Made by a program: the position numbers and the translations under genes | Shown here: piece by piece, positions 34,490-43,124 of the stretch | How positions within the stretch are numbered: the first letter of the stretch is position 1 | How the letters are laid out: every line of letters begins with the position of its first letter | Notes under the pieces: model-generated | Databases searched by the model: none | Told to the model about the DNA's origin: nothing | What the model saw: only the letters and a program-made list of their open reading frames with translations | NCBI GenBank assembly: GCA_029245345.1 | Contig: JAQWPM010000013.1 | Span: forward strand, 39,699 to 103,698 | Direction of reading: 5' to 3' | From: Longimicrobiales bacterium | GTDB lineage: Bacteria > Gemmatimonadota > Gemmatimonadetes > Longimicrobiales > Gaopeijiaceae | DNA length: 64,000 bases

Positions 34490-36094
34490 CTAGCGAAGTT
34501 TCTTAGGCTGCACGTCGTGAAAAACTACATTCTCACTCTGGTTCATGCTGCGCTGGAGGGCCCACTCGTTGTCGAAGAGGATCATGGGGTGGCCGTCAAC
34601 GTCCTCGACCATCCGGCGCCCGTGGAGGGAGGCGATGTCTTTGGCCTCGGCTTCCGATCCGGTGACCCAACGGGCACAATGGTACGGGAGGCCGGCGAGT
34701 CTGGCCCTAACGTTGTACTCTCGTTCCAGTCGGTCCTTGAGTACATCGAACTGGAGTTGACCTACAGCTCCGACGATGGGCACTGGGCCGGTGATAGACG
34801 GCGCGAACAAGAGTAGGACCGTGCCCTCCTCGGCCAGGTGCGTCAGACCCTTGTCCAGCTGCTTCCGCTTCATCGGGTTGTCGAGGTGTACCTGACTGAA
34901 GTGTTCCGGTGAGAATCTGGGCACACCCGGGAAGTTCATTGTTTTTCCAACCGCCACCGTATCTCCGACGCGCAGACTTCCTCGGTCGTGGAGGCCCACT
35001 ACATCACCGGCCACAGCGTCTTCCGCGTGGCTCCTCTCCCGCGCCATGAATTCCTGAGGCTGGGACAGACGAACCGTCTTTCCTGTTCGGGCGATGACGG
35101 CGTCGGCTCCGGCCTCGAAGCGTCCGGAGCACACCCGGAGGAATGCCACGCGGTCTCGATGTTTGAGATCCATGTTGGCTTGGATCTTGAACACGAAACC
35201 GGAAAACGGTGAATCGACTGGATCGACCAGGCCATCTGCACTTTCTCGTGCAACGGGTGCCGGGGCGGCCTCTAGGAAGCGCTCTAGAAGCACATCGATT
35301 CCGAAGTTGGTCAGAGCGCTGCCAAAGAAGACCGGCGTTGCTTCACCGCGAGCGACCGCCTCAGGATCCATTGGTTCTCCGGCTTCGGTCAGAAGCGTAA
35401 TCTCCTCACGCACCGCGTCGGCACCTGCGCTTCCCATGCGTTCGTCCAACAAGGGGTCGTCGAGAGTGCCGACTGTGAACTCGGGTCTCGACTGACCGTG
35501 ATCGGTGGCAGCGTCGTAAAGGATCACGCGAGCATCCATGCGGTCGTACACGCCGATCAGTCGTCCTCCGACTCGAATGGGCCACGTTGCCGCAAAGGCC
35601 CGGATGCCGAGGTCGTTCTGCACGTCGTCGATGATGCCGAAGGGGTCCTCGCCAGCACGGTCGCACTTGTTGACCAGCGTGAAGATGGGGAGCCGTCGCT
35701 TCTGACATACGTTGAAGAGCTTCCGGGTCTGGACCTCGACCCCACGGCGGTTGTCGAGCAGCATGATGGCGCTGTCGGCGGCCATGAGCGCCCGATAGGT
35801 GTCTTCGGAGAAGTCTTGGTGCCCCGGCGTGTCCAGCAGGTTGATCCGAAAGCCCTTGTAGTCGAAGTGCAGAACACTCGCCGTGATGGAGATGCCGCGT
35901 TCCTGCTCCATGGCGAGCCAGTCGGAAGTGGCGTGCCGGGCTGCTTTTCGGGACTTCACAGACCCTGCGAGGTGAATCGCACCACCAAAGAGCAGCAGCT
36001 TCTCGGTCAGCGTCGTCTTCCCGGCGTCCGGATGGCTGATGATCGCGAAGGTACGGCGGCGTCTGATCTCATGCGCGAGGTCGGCGTTGCTCAT
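34490..36094 (-). CDS. prfC: peptide chain release factor 3
   Basis: This 534-residue translational GTPase (known members about 530) shows all G motifs: HPDAGKTTL, DTPGHQDFSEDTYR and NKCDR, plus the RF3-specific opening RRRTFAIISHPDAG and C-terminal RWV with FDNEWALQRS. RF3 removes RF1/RF2 from the ribosome after termination. Its start overlaps the stop of rsmD by four bases, so the two are co-transcribed. Confidence 0.97.
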   Translation of the reverse strand: MSNADLAHEIRRRRTFAIISHPDAGKTTLTEKLLLFGGAIHLAGSVKSRKAARHATSDWLAMEQERGISITASVLHFDYKGFRINLLDTPGHQDFSEDTYRALMAADSAIMLLDNRRGVEVQTRKLFNVCQKRRLPIFTLVNKCDRAGEDPFGIIDDVQNDLGIRAFAATWPIRVGGRLIGVYDRMDARVILYDAATDHGQSRPEFTVGTLDDPLLDERMGSAGADAVREEITLLTEAGEPMDPEAVARGEATPVFFGSALTNFGIDVLLERFLEAAPAPVARESADGLVDPVDSPFSGFVFKIQANMDLKHRDRVAFLRVCSGRFEAGADAVIARTGKTVRLSQPQEFMARERSHAEDAVAGDVVGLHDRGSLRVGDTVAVGKTMNFPGVPRFSPEHFSQVHLDNPMKRKQLDKGLTHLAEEGTVLLLFAPSITGPVPIVGAVGQLQFDVLKDRLEREYNVRARLAGLPYHCARWVTGSEAEAKDIASLHGRRMVEDVDGHPMILFDNEWALQRSMNQSENVVFHDVQPKKLR

Positions 36095-36615
36095 CTCTGC
36101 TTCGCCTTCAGGATGGTGATGCGGGTTGGGCCATCGAAGTCGTAGCGTTTGCCCTTCGGCACTCCCACGTGGTCCTTCGCGTGTTCCAGCGCCAAGTAGG
36201 AAGCAAACGGCACTTCCAGCCAGCGTGCGATGACTCGGTCTAGCTTGCCGGATCCATAAGGGGGGTCCGCGAATGCGACATCGTACGCGTCAGCGCTCAA
36301 GCGCTCCACGTATGGAATGACGTCCTGTTTGAAGATGCGGCACTTCTTACTGGCTTTCAGGGCCGCGACGTTCGCTTTTAGAGCGTGGAGCGCCGGGGCT
36401 CCGTTCTCCACGAAGTCTACGTAGCGTGCCCCCCGCGACAGCCCCTCCAGACCAACCGCCCCAGACCCTGCGAACAAATCGAGCATGCGCGCGCCGGCGA
36501 GCTCGTCCTTCAGAAGGGTGATTACCTTGTCCCGGATTACCTCGGGTGTGGGCCGGACGGCCTTTCCGGGGGACGTTAAATGCCTGCCGGCGAATTTCCC
36601 TCCTACGATGCGCAT
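36091..36615 (-). CDS. rsmD: 16S rRNA guanine-N2 methyltransferase RsmD
   Basis: This 174-residue methyltransferase has the N-terminal MRIVGGKFAGRHL common to RsmD, the SAM-binding LDLFAGSGAVGLEGLSRGA and the catalytic DPPYGSG motif. RsmD methylates G966 (E. coli numbering) of 16S rRNA. It is coupled to prfC by an ATGA overlap, a translation-related pair. About 100 bases upstream lies the terminator of the TonB receptor gene. Confidence 0.95.
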   Translation of the reverse strand: MRIVGGKFAGRHLTSPGKAVRPTPEVIRDKVITLLKDELAGARMLDLFAGSGAVGLEGLSRGARYVDFVENGAPALHALKANVAALKASKKCRIFKQDVIPYVERLSADAYDVAFADPPYGSGKLDRVIARWLEVPFASYLALEHAKDHVGVPKGKRYDFDGPTRITILKAKQR

Positions 36616-36718
36616 CGTTCTTCCGTCACGTAGGGGTAATTGGGGCAGGAGCGCCTGGCGCCGAGTTCGATATGTCGAGCGTAACTTAGCGACCTAGCGA
36701 CTCAGTTCTAGTCGTCAA

Positions 36719-36755
36719 AGGTCCCGGCCGAGGGATCTCTCCTCGACCGGGACCT
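36719..36755 (-). terminator. intrinsic terminator after the TonB receptor gene
   Basis: An inverted repeat has 15-base arms (AGGTCCCGGCCGAGG against CCTCGACCGGGACCT, one mismatch) and a 7-base loop. On the minus strand the stem follows the TonB receptor stop by 22 bases and is followed by a short T run (CTTTG). It separates the receptor transcript from rsmD-prfC. Confidence 0.85.
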
Positions 36756-36777
36756 CTTTCTCTGGTGATGCTCTAGG

Positions 36778-39483
36778 CTAGAACTCGTACTGGATCTTCA
36801 GCATCCCAATGCGTCCCATTCTCGGAGCACCAATGAACTCTTGGTGCAGTTTGTTGAACGCGTTGTTCAGCGTCACGGACACGATCATGCCCGAGTAACC
36901 GGGCACTCGGTAGCCAAAGTTCAGGTCGAAGACCGAGTAGCTCTCCACGTCGCCGACGTAGACACCCGAGTTCATGGGGAACCCGTCGCTGTAGCGAACC
37001 CTACCGTTAACGAACGTTCCGGCCAGCTTGTTGTCGTAGCGCATGCCGAACGAACCTTTGTTCATCGGAGCGTTCAGCGCGATGTCCGTCGAACCGGTGC
37101 AGATGCCGTCGTTGTTTAAGTCATGACAGTCTGCACTGACGCGTGAGTAGGAACCGATCATCGTGACCTTATCCGTCGCGTGGTATTCCAGGCCCAGGTC
37201 GGCTCCGTAGAACTCCACGTCACCGAAATTGCGGTAGGTCAGGATCAGATCCGAACCGGTCCGCTGGTCTGCCTGGATAGTACCGAGAGGCACGCGGGCT
37301 GCCGTGGGCGCGATTGCCGCGGCGATGCCGCTCGCGTACTGCAGCGGTACTCCCGCCCCGGTGAGCCGCGTTACGAGATATTGCGCGACCGAGTTGCCAT
37401 CGAGGAACACGCTCGGCGTCTCGACCCGGAGCGGGCCAACGAAGTCGTTGATCTTCGTCCGGTAGCCTGCCACCGCGATGCGTAGCTTGTCACCGATGAG
37501 ACCGTTGTACCCGAGCTCGAACGTGTTGGTGATCGTTGGCTTGATGCTTCCGACCGGGCTCACGCCCGGGTCGGGCAAGAAGGGCACTGCGGGATTTTCG
37601 CTGTTGAAGCGAAGCAGGTTCGACGCCAGTTCACCCGGCTGCGGTGCGCCGACGATCGATGCGAAGGCCTGAGCCGAAATGCCCAGGAGTCCGAGCGTGT
37701 GCATTAGCATTGGATCCGAAAGCGCCAGCGGGACCACGACCGCGTCCCAAAGCGCTGCGCCGGTCGCCGGCATCTGCACGCCAGGCGCGAACGGGGAGTA
37801 CATGCAGTGATTGTTCACACCGCCGGCACACGTGTTCCTAAACGTCAGCCCCGTCGACGGGACACCGAACGCCCGAACGTTGTAGCCGATGGTCGGTGTG
37901 ATCGGGATCTGACCCGCAACCAGGTCGAGGAAGAGATTGTTCGTAGTCGGGGTGCCGAAGGCCCGGTTGTACGTCCCTCGGAAAGAGTGTCCCTCCGCAG
38001 GGGTGAACACGAGCGCAGCGCGTGGCGAGAACACGGTCTCTTCCAGGTGTTCGTGGTCGTCCGCTCGGAGGGCGGCGACCAAGTCGACTCTGTCCGTCAG
38101 GGAGAGAGTTCCGTGTACGTATGCGCCGTACTCGGTGGTCTCATCGAAGTCTTCGTTGGACCCGTTGATCGTGCCTTCGGTGTTCGGTGTCGTCTTGCTG
38201 TAGTCGAAACCCGCTAAGAGGTCGAGACGCCCTCCAAACTCCAGGCCGTATTGCAGTTGTGTCGCGATCATCTTCGACTTGTCGACGAGTGGCTGGCCCG
38301 TGCGAAGAAGGAACGAATCCCCGGCGCCGGAATTGTTAATGAAGGCCTGGGCGTAGAGACGGCCCTTGCTCACCTGTACCTGCCCGAACTGGTAACGCCA
38401 GTTGTCACCCTGTCCTGCGCCGATTCCGGTCAATTCAATGGAGCTGACCAGCTCGTTCAGTCCGTAGGTGAAGATGATTTCGTCATCTGGGTTGTCCCAC
38501 GGACGCAGGTCGAGACGGACCTCGCCACTAAAGCGCTCACTCTTGAAGTTGCGTGCGCCGATGAGCGGGTTCGTCCCGCCGCTCTCGCTCGGATCGAAAT
38601 ACTCGAAGTCGTCGCCCCGGAAGTACTGGCCGGAGAACTTCAGGCCAGCCTTATCGCTGAATTTCCAAGCTTGGCGGAAGACGCCGTGGAAGATGTTCCG
38701 ACCACCGCCGGCGATGCTGAAGCTCGAACCCGGTTTGTCGATGGGTGACGTCGTGATGATGTGCATGACACCGTTGGCCGAGTTCGGTCCGTACAGTGCG
38801 GCTGCCGGGCCGAGTACGACTTCGACTCGCTCGACGTCGAGCGGCGTGGCCGGGATCATGTTGTAGGCGTTCAGGCGGAGAGACGGCACGCGGGCGTACC
38901 GGTTGTCCGTTAGAACCAACAGTGCACCGGAGAACACGTTGTTGAAGCCTCGTGTCACCGTGTTGCTCTGGTTGATGCCGGTCTGGATTACGTCGACACC
39001 GGGCATGGCTTTGACGTAGTCGACTGCGGAGGTCGCGGAAATTTCCTCGATCAGCTCTGCGGTCACGACGTTGACCTGGGCAGGCGCGACAGAGGTTCTT
39101 TCTTCTCGACCACGGTTGACTGTAACCGAGAGCGGGTCGAGCGCCAGCACGGTAGAAGTCATCTGGACTTCTACTCGCTCGGTGCCACCGTTCGCGACAC
39201 TGACGCCATCTACACGATGCGTTTGGTGCCCGATAAGCGTGAACACGACGGAGTACGATCCGGAGGAGACGCTAATGGAGAAGTTGCCTGAGGCGTCCGA
39301 AAGGACACCCGTCGCGCTGGCGCTTCCAACGATCTGTACCTGCACTGAGGCGAGCGGCTGCATCGTACTGCCGTCGATCACACGTCCGGCGATCGTCGCT
39401 TGCTGAGCACTGACTGGTGCAGCAAGGGCAAGTAAGACTGAAAGCGAGAATCCGAGAAAGCCAGCTAGTCGAGGACGCATCAT
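36778..39483 (-). CDS. TonB-dependent outer-membrane receptor
   Basis: This 901-residue protein has a signal peptide (about 1-27), an N-terminal carboxypeptidase-regulatory-like domain (about 28-110, TIAGRVIDGSTMQPLASVQV), a plug (about 130-245, including VDYVKAMPGVDVIQTG and VEVVLGPAAALYGPNSANGV), and a beta barrel ending LKIQYEF. This is the SusC/BtuB-like layout of Gemmatimonadota and Bacteroidota. It imports a large ligand using proton-motive energy through TonB. No SusD partner is adjacent. ATG 39483 is preceded by AAGGAG at good spacing; a GTG at 39492 is in frame but less likely. Confidence 0.93.
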   Translation of the reverse strand: MMRPRLAGFLGFSLSVLLALAAPVSAQQATIAGRVIDGSTMQPLASVQVQIVGSASATGVLSDASGNFSISVSSGSYSVVFTLIGHQTHRVDGVSVANGGTERVEVQMTSTVLALDPLSVTVNRGREERTSVAPAQVNVVTAELIEEISATSAVDYVKAMPGVDVIQTGINQSNTVTRGFNNVFSGALLVLTDNRYARVPSLRLNAYNMIPATPLDVERVEVVLGPAAALYGPNSANGVMHIITTSPIDKPGSSFSIAGGGRNIFHGVFRQAWKFSDKAGLKFSGQYFRGDDFEYFDPSESGGTNPLIGARNFKSERFSGEVRLDLRPWDNPDDEIIFTYGLNELVSSIELTGIGAGQGDNWRYQFGQVQVSKGRLYAQAFINNSGAGDSFLLRTGQPLVDKSKMIATQLQYGLEFGGRLDLLAGFDYSKTTPNTEGTINGSNEDFDETTEYGAYVHGTLSLTDRVDLVAALRADDHEHLEETVFSPRAALVFTPAEGHSFRGTYNRAFGTPTTNNLFLDLVAGQIPITPTIGYNVRAFGVPSTGLTFRNTCAGGVNNHCMYSPFAPGVQMPATGAALWDAVVVPLALSDPMLMHTLGLLGISAQAFASIVGAPQPGELASNLLRFNSENPAVPFLPDPGVSPVGSIKPTITNTFELGYNGLIGDKLRIAVAGYRTKINDFVGPLRVETPSVFLDGNSVAQYLVTRLTGAGVPLQYASGIAAAIAPTAARVPLGTIQADQRTGSDLILTYRNFGDVEFYGADLGLEYHATDKVTMIGSYSRVSADCHDLNNDGICTGSTDIALNAPMNKGSFGMRYDNKLAGTFVNGRVRYSDGFPMNSGVYVGDVESYSVFDLNFGYRVPGYSGMIVSVTLNNAFNKLHQEFIGAPRMGRIGMLKIQYEF

Positions 39484-39540
39484 CCGCCTCACTCCTTCGT
39501 TGATTCGATAAATGCCGTGGAAAGGTTAACAACGAACCTA

Positions 39541-40010
39541 CTACCTACTTCCCAGGGTGTGCAAAACATTTCGATACGTAGCTGAGCAAGCAATTTCGAC
39601 CTGCCCACCCGTCGGCGGGTCAAAGATGGGCTGTTCGCCGCACAAAACCGTAGAATACGGTTGGCAGATGCCGTGCGTGAATTGAGGGTTCGAGCGCTCG
39701 GTGATGTAGATCTCAACTTGCTGCCAGTATCCTTCGTCGTCGCGCGCTTTTTTGCAGTTGGAACAGACTAGGGATGAGTCCCCGCAGCGTCTTGATCTCG
39801 GCGATGTGCTCTTCGAGTTGGGTGTTCTTCTCCTCGATGTCCTCTACATATGCGGCGATCCGGTCCCGTTGGGTCTGGAAGTCACAAAACCCCTCGGACT
39901 CATTGGTGACGATCACCCTTCCGGGCTCCCGGAAGCAGTGCTCGCGTCGCCAGACGGATCTCAGGACTGTCATCGACCACGAGAACGTGGATGTCGCGTG
40001 GTTTAGACAC
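39541..40010 (-). pseudogene. decayed response-regulator gene with ICSNCKK-type C-terminus
   Basis: GTG at 40010 opens a receiver-domain start (HVLVVDDSPEIRLATRALL) that stops after about 35 codons. A second frame then gives a coiled coil (YVEDIEEKNTQLEEHIAEIK, then TLRGLIP). At about 39767 one extra base shifts to a third frame that reads VCSNCKKARDDEGYW, then VEIYITERSNPQFTHGIC, the diagnostic C-terminal motif found after receiver or PAS domains. Most of the receiver domain is missing, so besides two frame changes there is an internal deletion. The last stop is at 39541. The recognisable motifs in three frames make the pseudogene call firm. The ancestor was probably a two-component regulator. 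Confidence 0.75.
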
Positions 40011-40228
40011 GGCTCCTCATCGACTGGTGTGATATGGGGAACCCTCAGGACACGCGGCATTGCCGTCCGCGGCCAATCGCTCCCGAGTCCTGTGGGCCCC
40101 CGAGATTGCTCACGTCGCTCGTGGGGATCGATGGGTCACAGGTGGTCCTGAGCGAGACGAATGTCCGGTTCGCGCCGGGTCGCCTGTGGCTTATCTTCTC
40201 GTCTCTATCCAACGAGAGGTGAGGCCTT

Positions 40229-40768
40229 ATGCGGTTCTTCCACAGGGTGATTCCGGTCGCCTTCCTAATGAGTATCGGCACCACCCCGGTTTCAGCGCAG
40301 AATCTTCCCGACTTTCGAACTGAGATCCTGGGGCAGTTCGAGGGGTCTGCGCGGAAGGTCGTCGCGCTCGCCGAGGCGATGCCGGCAGATACGTACGATT
40401 GGGAGCCAATGGAAGGCGTGGCGTCCGTTGGGACGGTCTTCATGCACATCGCTCGGTACAACCTGATGTATCCGGAGGAGAATCTGGGCGTTCCTGGGCC
40501 GTTTCCTGCTTCGGATTACGGGGACTGGGAGAATTCAGTGACCGAGAAGGCCGAGACGGTGCGGCTGCTGTCCGAGTCCATGGATTGGGTCCGCAAAGTC
40601 ATCGGAGACATGTCCGACGCCGACCTAGAATCGTCGACGGTCTTGTACGGTCGTGACGTCGCGAAGGCGTCCGTTCTGCTTCAGCTCGTGACCCACATGA
40701 ACGAACACCTGGGCCAGTCGATCGCGTACGCCCGTATGAACGGTATTGTGCCGCCATGGTCGATGTGA
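40229..40768 (+). CDS. exported DinB-family protein
   Basis: This 179-residue protein has a signal peptide (MRFFHRVIPVAFLMSIGTTP, cleavage after VSAQ). It then shows a DinB/YfiT four-helix fold with the expected metal-binding histidines: one in VFMHIARYN and two in VTHMNEHLGQSIAYARMNGI. DinB-like proteins bind a divalent metal and many act as thiol-dependent transferases, but most have no known function. The gene starts with ATG 40229 after GAGAGG. Its stop overlaps the start of the aldolase-like gene (TGATG). Export of a DinB protein is common in Gemmatimonadota. Confidence 0.88.
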   Translation: MRFFHRVIPVAFLMSIGTTPVSAQNLPDFRTEILGQFEGSARKVVALAEAMPADTYDWEPMEGVASVGTVFMHIARYNLMYPEENLGVPGPFPASDYGDWENSVTEKAETVRLLSESMDWVRKVIGDMSDADLESSTVLYGRDVAKASVLLQLVTHMNEHLGQSIAYARMNGIVPPWSM

Positions 40769-41664
40769 TGACCATGCGCACTAAGCTCTTCGGGTCGTCC
40801 CGGCTGTCATTGCTCCCGCTCTCCCTGTCGATGTCCGTCCTCTTGGTGGGCTGCAACGCTGAGTCCGCAGAGGACGCTACCGCGACCCCGGCCGTCCAGA
40901 CGACTCTGATCCAACTGTGGTCAGAGGGGAGCCCCGCCTTCGGCGTGTTCGTGCCCAACGAACGCTCCCGGCAGACGGTGGCGGAGGACGGATCGAGGCT
41001 GCCCGCGCTCTACACCGCGGCCGGTGGCGCCGCGCTCGCACAGAACGACCTCTTAGACTACCTCTTCTTGAACCTCGAAGCGGATTTCGACCCCGAGGCG
41101 GTCACGGCGATCGCAGAAGGTCTGGCCGCGTCGGGTGTCGCCGTTCCTCCGACGCTGCTCGTACGCATTCCCCCGATATCGTCGGACGGCGTCGACGCGG
41201 CCCGCGCGCGAGTCGCCGACGTTCTCTCACGCGGCGCGCAGGGCGTCGTGATTCCGCACGTGCGTAGCCCGGACCAGGCGCGGCGGGCGGTGAGCTTCTT
41301 TGCGGATGCCGGAGCCAACGTCTGGTCTCCCGCCAACCCCACTGGCGACGTGATCGCGTTCATCATGATCGAAGACGAGGGTGCGCTGGCCGCGGCTTCC
41401 GAGATTGCGGATACACCTGGGTACAGCGTCTTGGCTTGCGGCATCGGGAGTCTGACCCGCGCATTGGGTGGTGACCGCGAGGCGGCCGAGGCTGGGAATC
41501 AGGTCGTGCTGGGCCACGCGAAACGCATCGGTGTCCCCGACGTGATTACCGCCAACGCGGACGATGTTGCTCGACGGATCGAGCAAGGCTTCTTGGGACT
41601 GCTCATGTCCGGCCGGGAGGCGGACGAGGCGATCCGAGTCGGTAGGGCTGCGGCTGGCCGCTAG
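40768..41664 (+). CDS. HpcH/HpaI aldolase-like lipoprotein
   Basis: This 298-residue protein starts with a signal sequence and lipobox LLVGC (Cys29). The remainder resembles the HpcH/HpaI aldolase or citrate lyase beta TIM barrel: AFGVFVPNER, LFLNLEADFD, GVVIPHVRSPDQARRAV, IMIEDEGALAA and GIGSLTRALG. The usual metal-binding glutamate and aspartate positions are partly recognisable (IMIEDE), but the catalytic histidine segment (DGEH-type) is not, so activity is uncertain. Cytosolic enzymes are the rule in this family; a lipid-anchored one is unusual. The start at 40768 gives a one-base overlap with the DinB stop; 40756 is an alternative. Confidence 0.75.
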   Translation: MTMRTKLFGSSRLSLLPLSLSMSVLLVGCNAESAEDATATPAVQTTLIQLWSEGSPAFGVFVPNERSRQTVAEDGSRLPALYTAAGGAALAQNDLLDYLFLNLEADFDPEAVTAIAEGLAASGVAVPPTLLVRIPPISSDGVDAARARVADVLSRGAQGVVIPHVRSPDQARRAVSFFADAGANVWSPANPTGDVIAFIMIEDEGALAAASEIADTPGYSVLACGIGSLTRALGGDREAAEAGNQVVLGHAKRIGVPDVITANADDVARRIEQGFLGLLMSGREADEAIRVGRAAAGR

Positions 41665-41679
41665 CCTGCGGGTCCCGGA

Positions 41680-41886
41680 CACGTCGGACCACATGCGCAT
41701 GAGCCGGCCCTGGCCGACCGCGGCAGCGGCCTGACGGTCCTTTAGGCGGGTAGCGGGCACGCTGTGCTCCAGGATCCGGAAACCGGAGGCCACAGCGCCA
41801 CTCGACACGATGACGACCTCGGCGTCTTTGTCCTGCGCCACGGTCGCCACGGTCGCCGCGATCTCGGAAAGGCGCGTGACGCTCAG
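41680..41886 (-). pseudogene. glutamate 5-kinase (proB) fragment
   Basis: About 68 codons in one frame read RLSEIAATVATVAQDKDAEV, VIVSSGAVASGFRILEHSVP and RQAAAAVGQGRLMRMWSD. The segments VSSGAVASG and KDRQAAAAVGQGRLMRMW are the substrate-binding core of ProB and of no other family I know. There is no start, no ATP-binding C-terminal half and no PUA domain. The fragment fills the gap between the aldolase-like gene and the aminotransferase gene. It is a relic; a functional proB must be elsewhere if the cell makes proline. Confidence 0.7.
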
Positions 41887-43124
41887 TCCGTCGCTTGAGC
41901 GGCCTCGACACCCGCTTCCAGCGCTTCGACCAACGGAGGCACCGCCGTCACAGGTGTGGAGCACAGTGCCACCCGAACCGCGCCGTCCAGCGGGATGATG
42001 TACACGCCCAGTTCACGCATGGCGGCGGCGGTGACCTGAGCGTCCGGAGTAAAGACGGACACAAAGAAGCCCCCATCGTACCGCGGCACGTGAAGGCGCC
42101 CGGTGGCTTCGGCGTTGAAGACGTCCACACGGTCCTGCAGCATCCGACGCAATGTCGAGCGCTCTGCATCGGCGGCGACCTTAAGGTCGGGGTCCGACAG
42201 CAGTTTGCCGATCGCGAGTTGGCCGAGATGGTTGCAGTTGGACCAGGTAGCGCGGCAAGAGTACCCGAGGGCGTTCTGGAGCCGCTCACGTTCGTCCGCC
42301 TCATGATTAAGCGCTATGAGCGAACCGATGCGGGCTCCGTATTGGGCGAACGATTTGGATGCGGTCCAAGCGACCATGACCGTTGCCCCGTCGAGCATCG
42401 AGGGGACCGCATCGAGCCACGGCGATCCATCCTCACCCGCGAACCGCAGATATGCGGCGTCCAGCATGACGGCCGTGGGCACCTGTGCCGCGACCTCACG
42501 GACCGCCGACGCGACGTCCGTCCACTCGTCCGCGTCGAGCGAGTATCCAGTCGGGTTGTGGCACGGAAAGTTCAGGATGAGAAAGACTCGACCCTGTTCC
42601 TTCGCGTGAGTCTCTATTCCGGCCCGCAACGCCTGGAGGTCCAGGCGCCCACTTGAGTCGAACATGTTAAACGTGGTGACGCCCCGTCCCGCATGGGCGG
42701 CGATCACCTGGTACGGTCCCCAGAAGTAGCTGGTGGTCAGGGCACTCTGACCGGGTGCCAAGAAGTTCATCATCGCTTGGTAGACCGCGCCGGTACCGCC
42801 GGGCGTCGACACCGCGACAGCAGATGAGGCCAGGCCGGTTCCCGCAAAGACGTCTTGAATCGTGGCGTCCAAGAAGGCGGGAACGCCGGAGATGGGGGCG
42901 TACCCTGCCGCGGCGCTGGACGAAATGCTCTCAAAGGCCCGGCCGACGGTCGGCATGATGGCCAGGCGGCCCCCTTCGTCCGTTAATGCCCCCAGGGTGG
43001 CGTTCAGGATCGACTCGCCGTTGGCGGCGCGTTGGGCGGCTTCAGTGTTCAACTCGAAGATCGGGTCGTTCCCTTGGCGATGCTGCGCCTCGGGGATCAG
43101 AGCACTGGTCGGACAGACCTCCAT
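41883..43124 (-). CDS. PLP-dependent aminotransferase (class I/II)
   Basis: This 413-residue fold-type I enzyme has PLP contacts in YFWGPY, NFPCHNPTGYSLDADEW and DAAYLRF, the Schiff-base lysine in TASKSFAQYGARIG (near residue 260), and the substrate-carboxylate-binding arginine expected in the C-terminal third (VRVALCSTP). The Asn-Pro-Thr-Gly and ASKS-YG pattern matches aromatic/aspartate aminotransferases. It transfers an amino group between an amino acid and 2-oxoglutarate in the cytoplasm. Its start overlaps the stop of the metallo-beta-lactamase-fold gene by one base, so it is the third gene of an operon with DUF1028. Confidence 0.92.
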   Translation of the reverse strand: MEVCPTSALIPEAQHRQGNDPIFELNTEAAQRAANGESILNATLGALTDEGGRLAIMPTVGRAFESISSSAAAGYAPISGVPAFLDATIQDVFAGTGLASSAVAVSTPGGTGAVYQAMMNFLAPGQSALTTSYFWGPYQVIAAHAGRGVTTFNMFDSSGRLDLQALRAGIETHAKEQGRVFLILNFPCHNPTGYSLDADEWTDVASAVREVAAQVPTAVMLDAAYLRFAGEDGSPWLDAVPSMLDGATVMVAWTASKSFAQYGARIGSLIALNHEADERERLQNALGYSCRATWSNCNHLGQLAIGKLLSDPDLKVAADAERSTLRRMLQDRVDVFNAEATGRLHVPRYDGGFFVSVFTPDAQVTAAAMRELGVYIIPLDGAVRVALCSTPVTAVPPLVEALEAGVEAAQATD

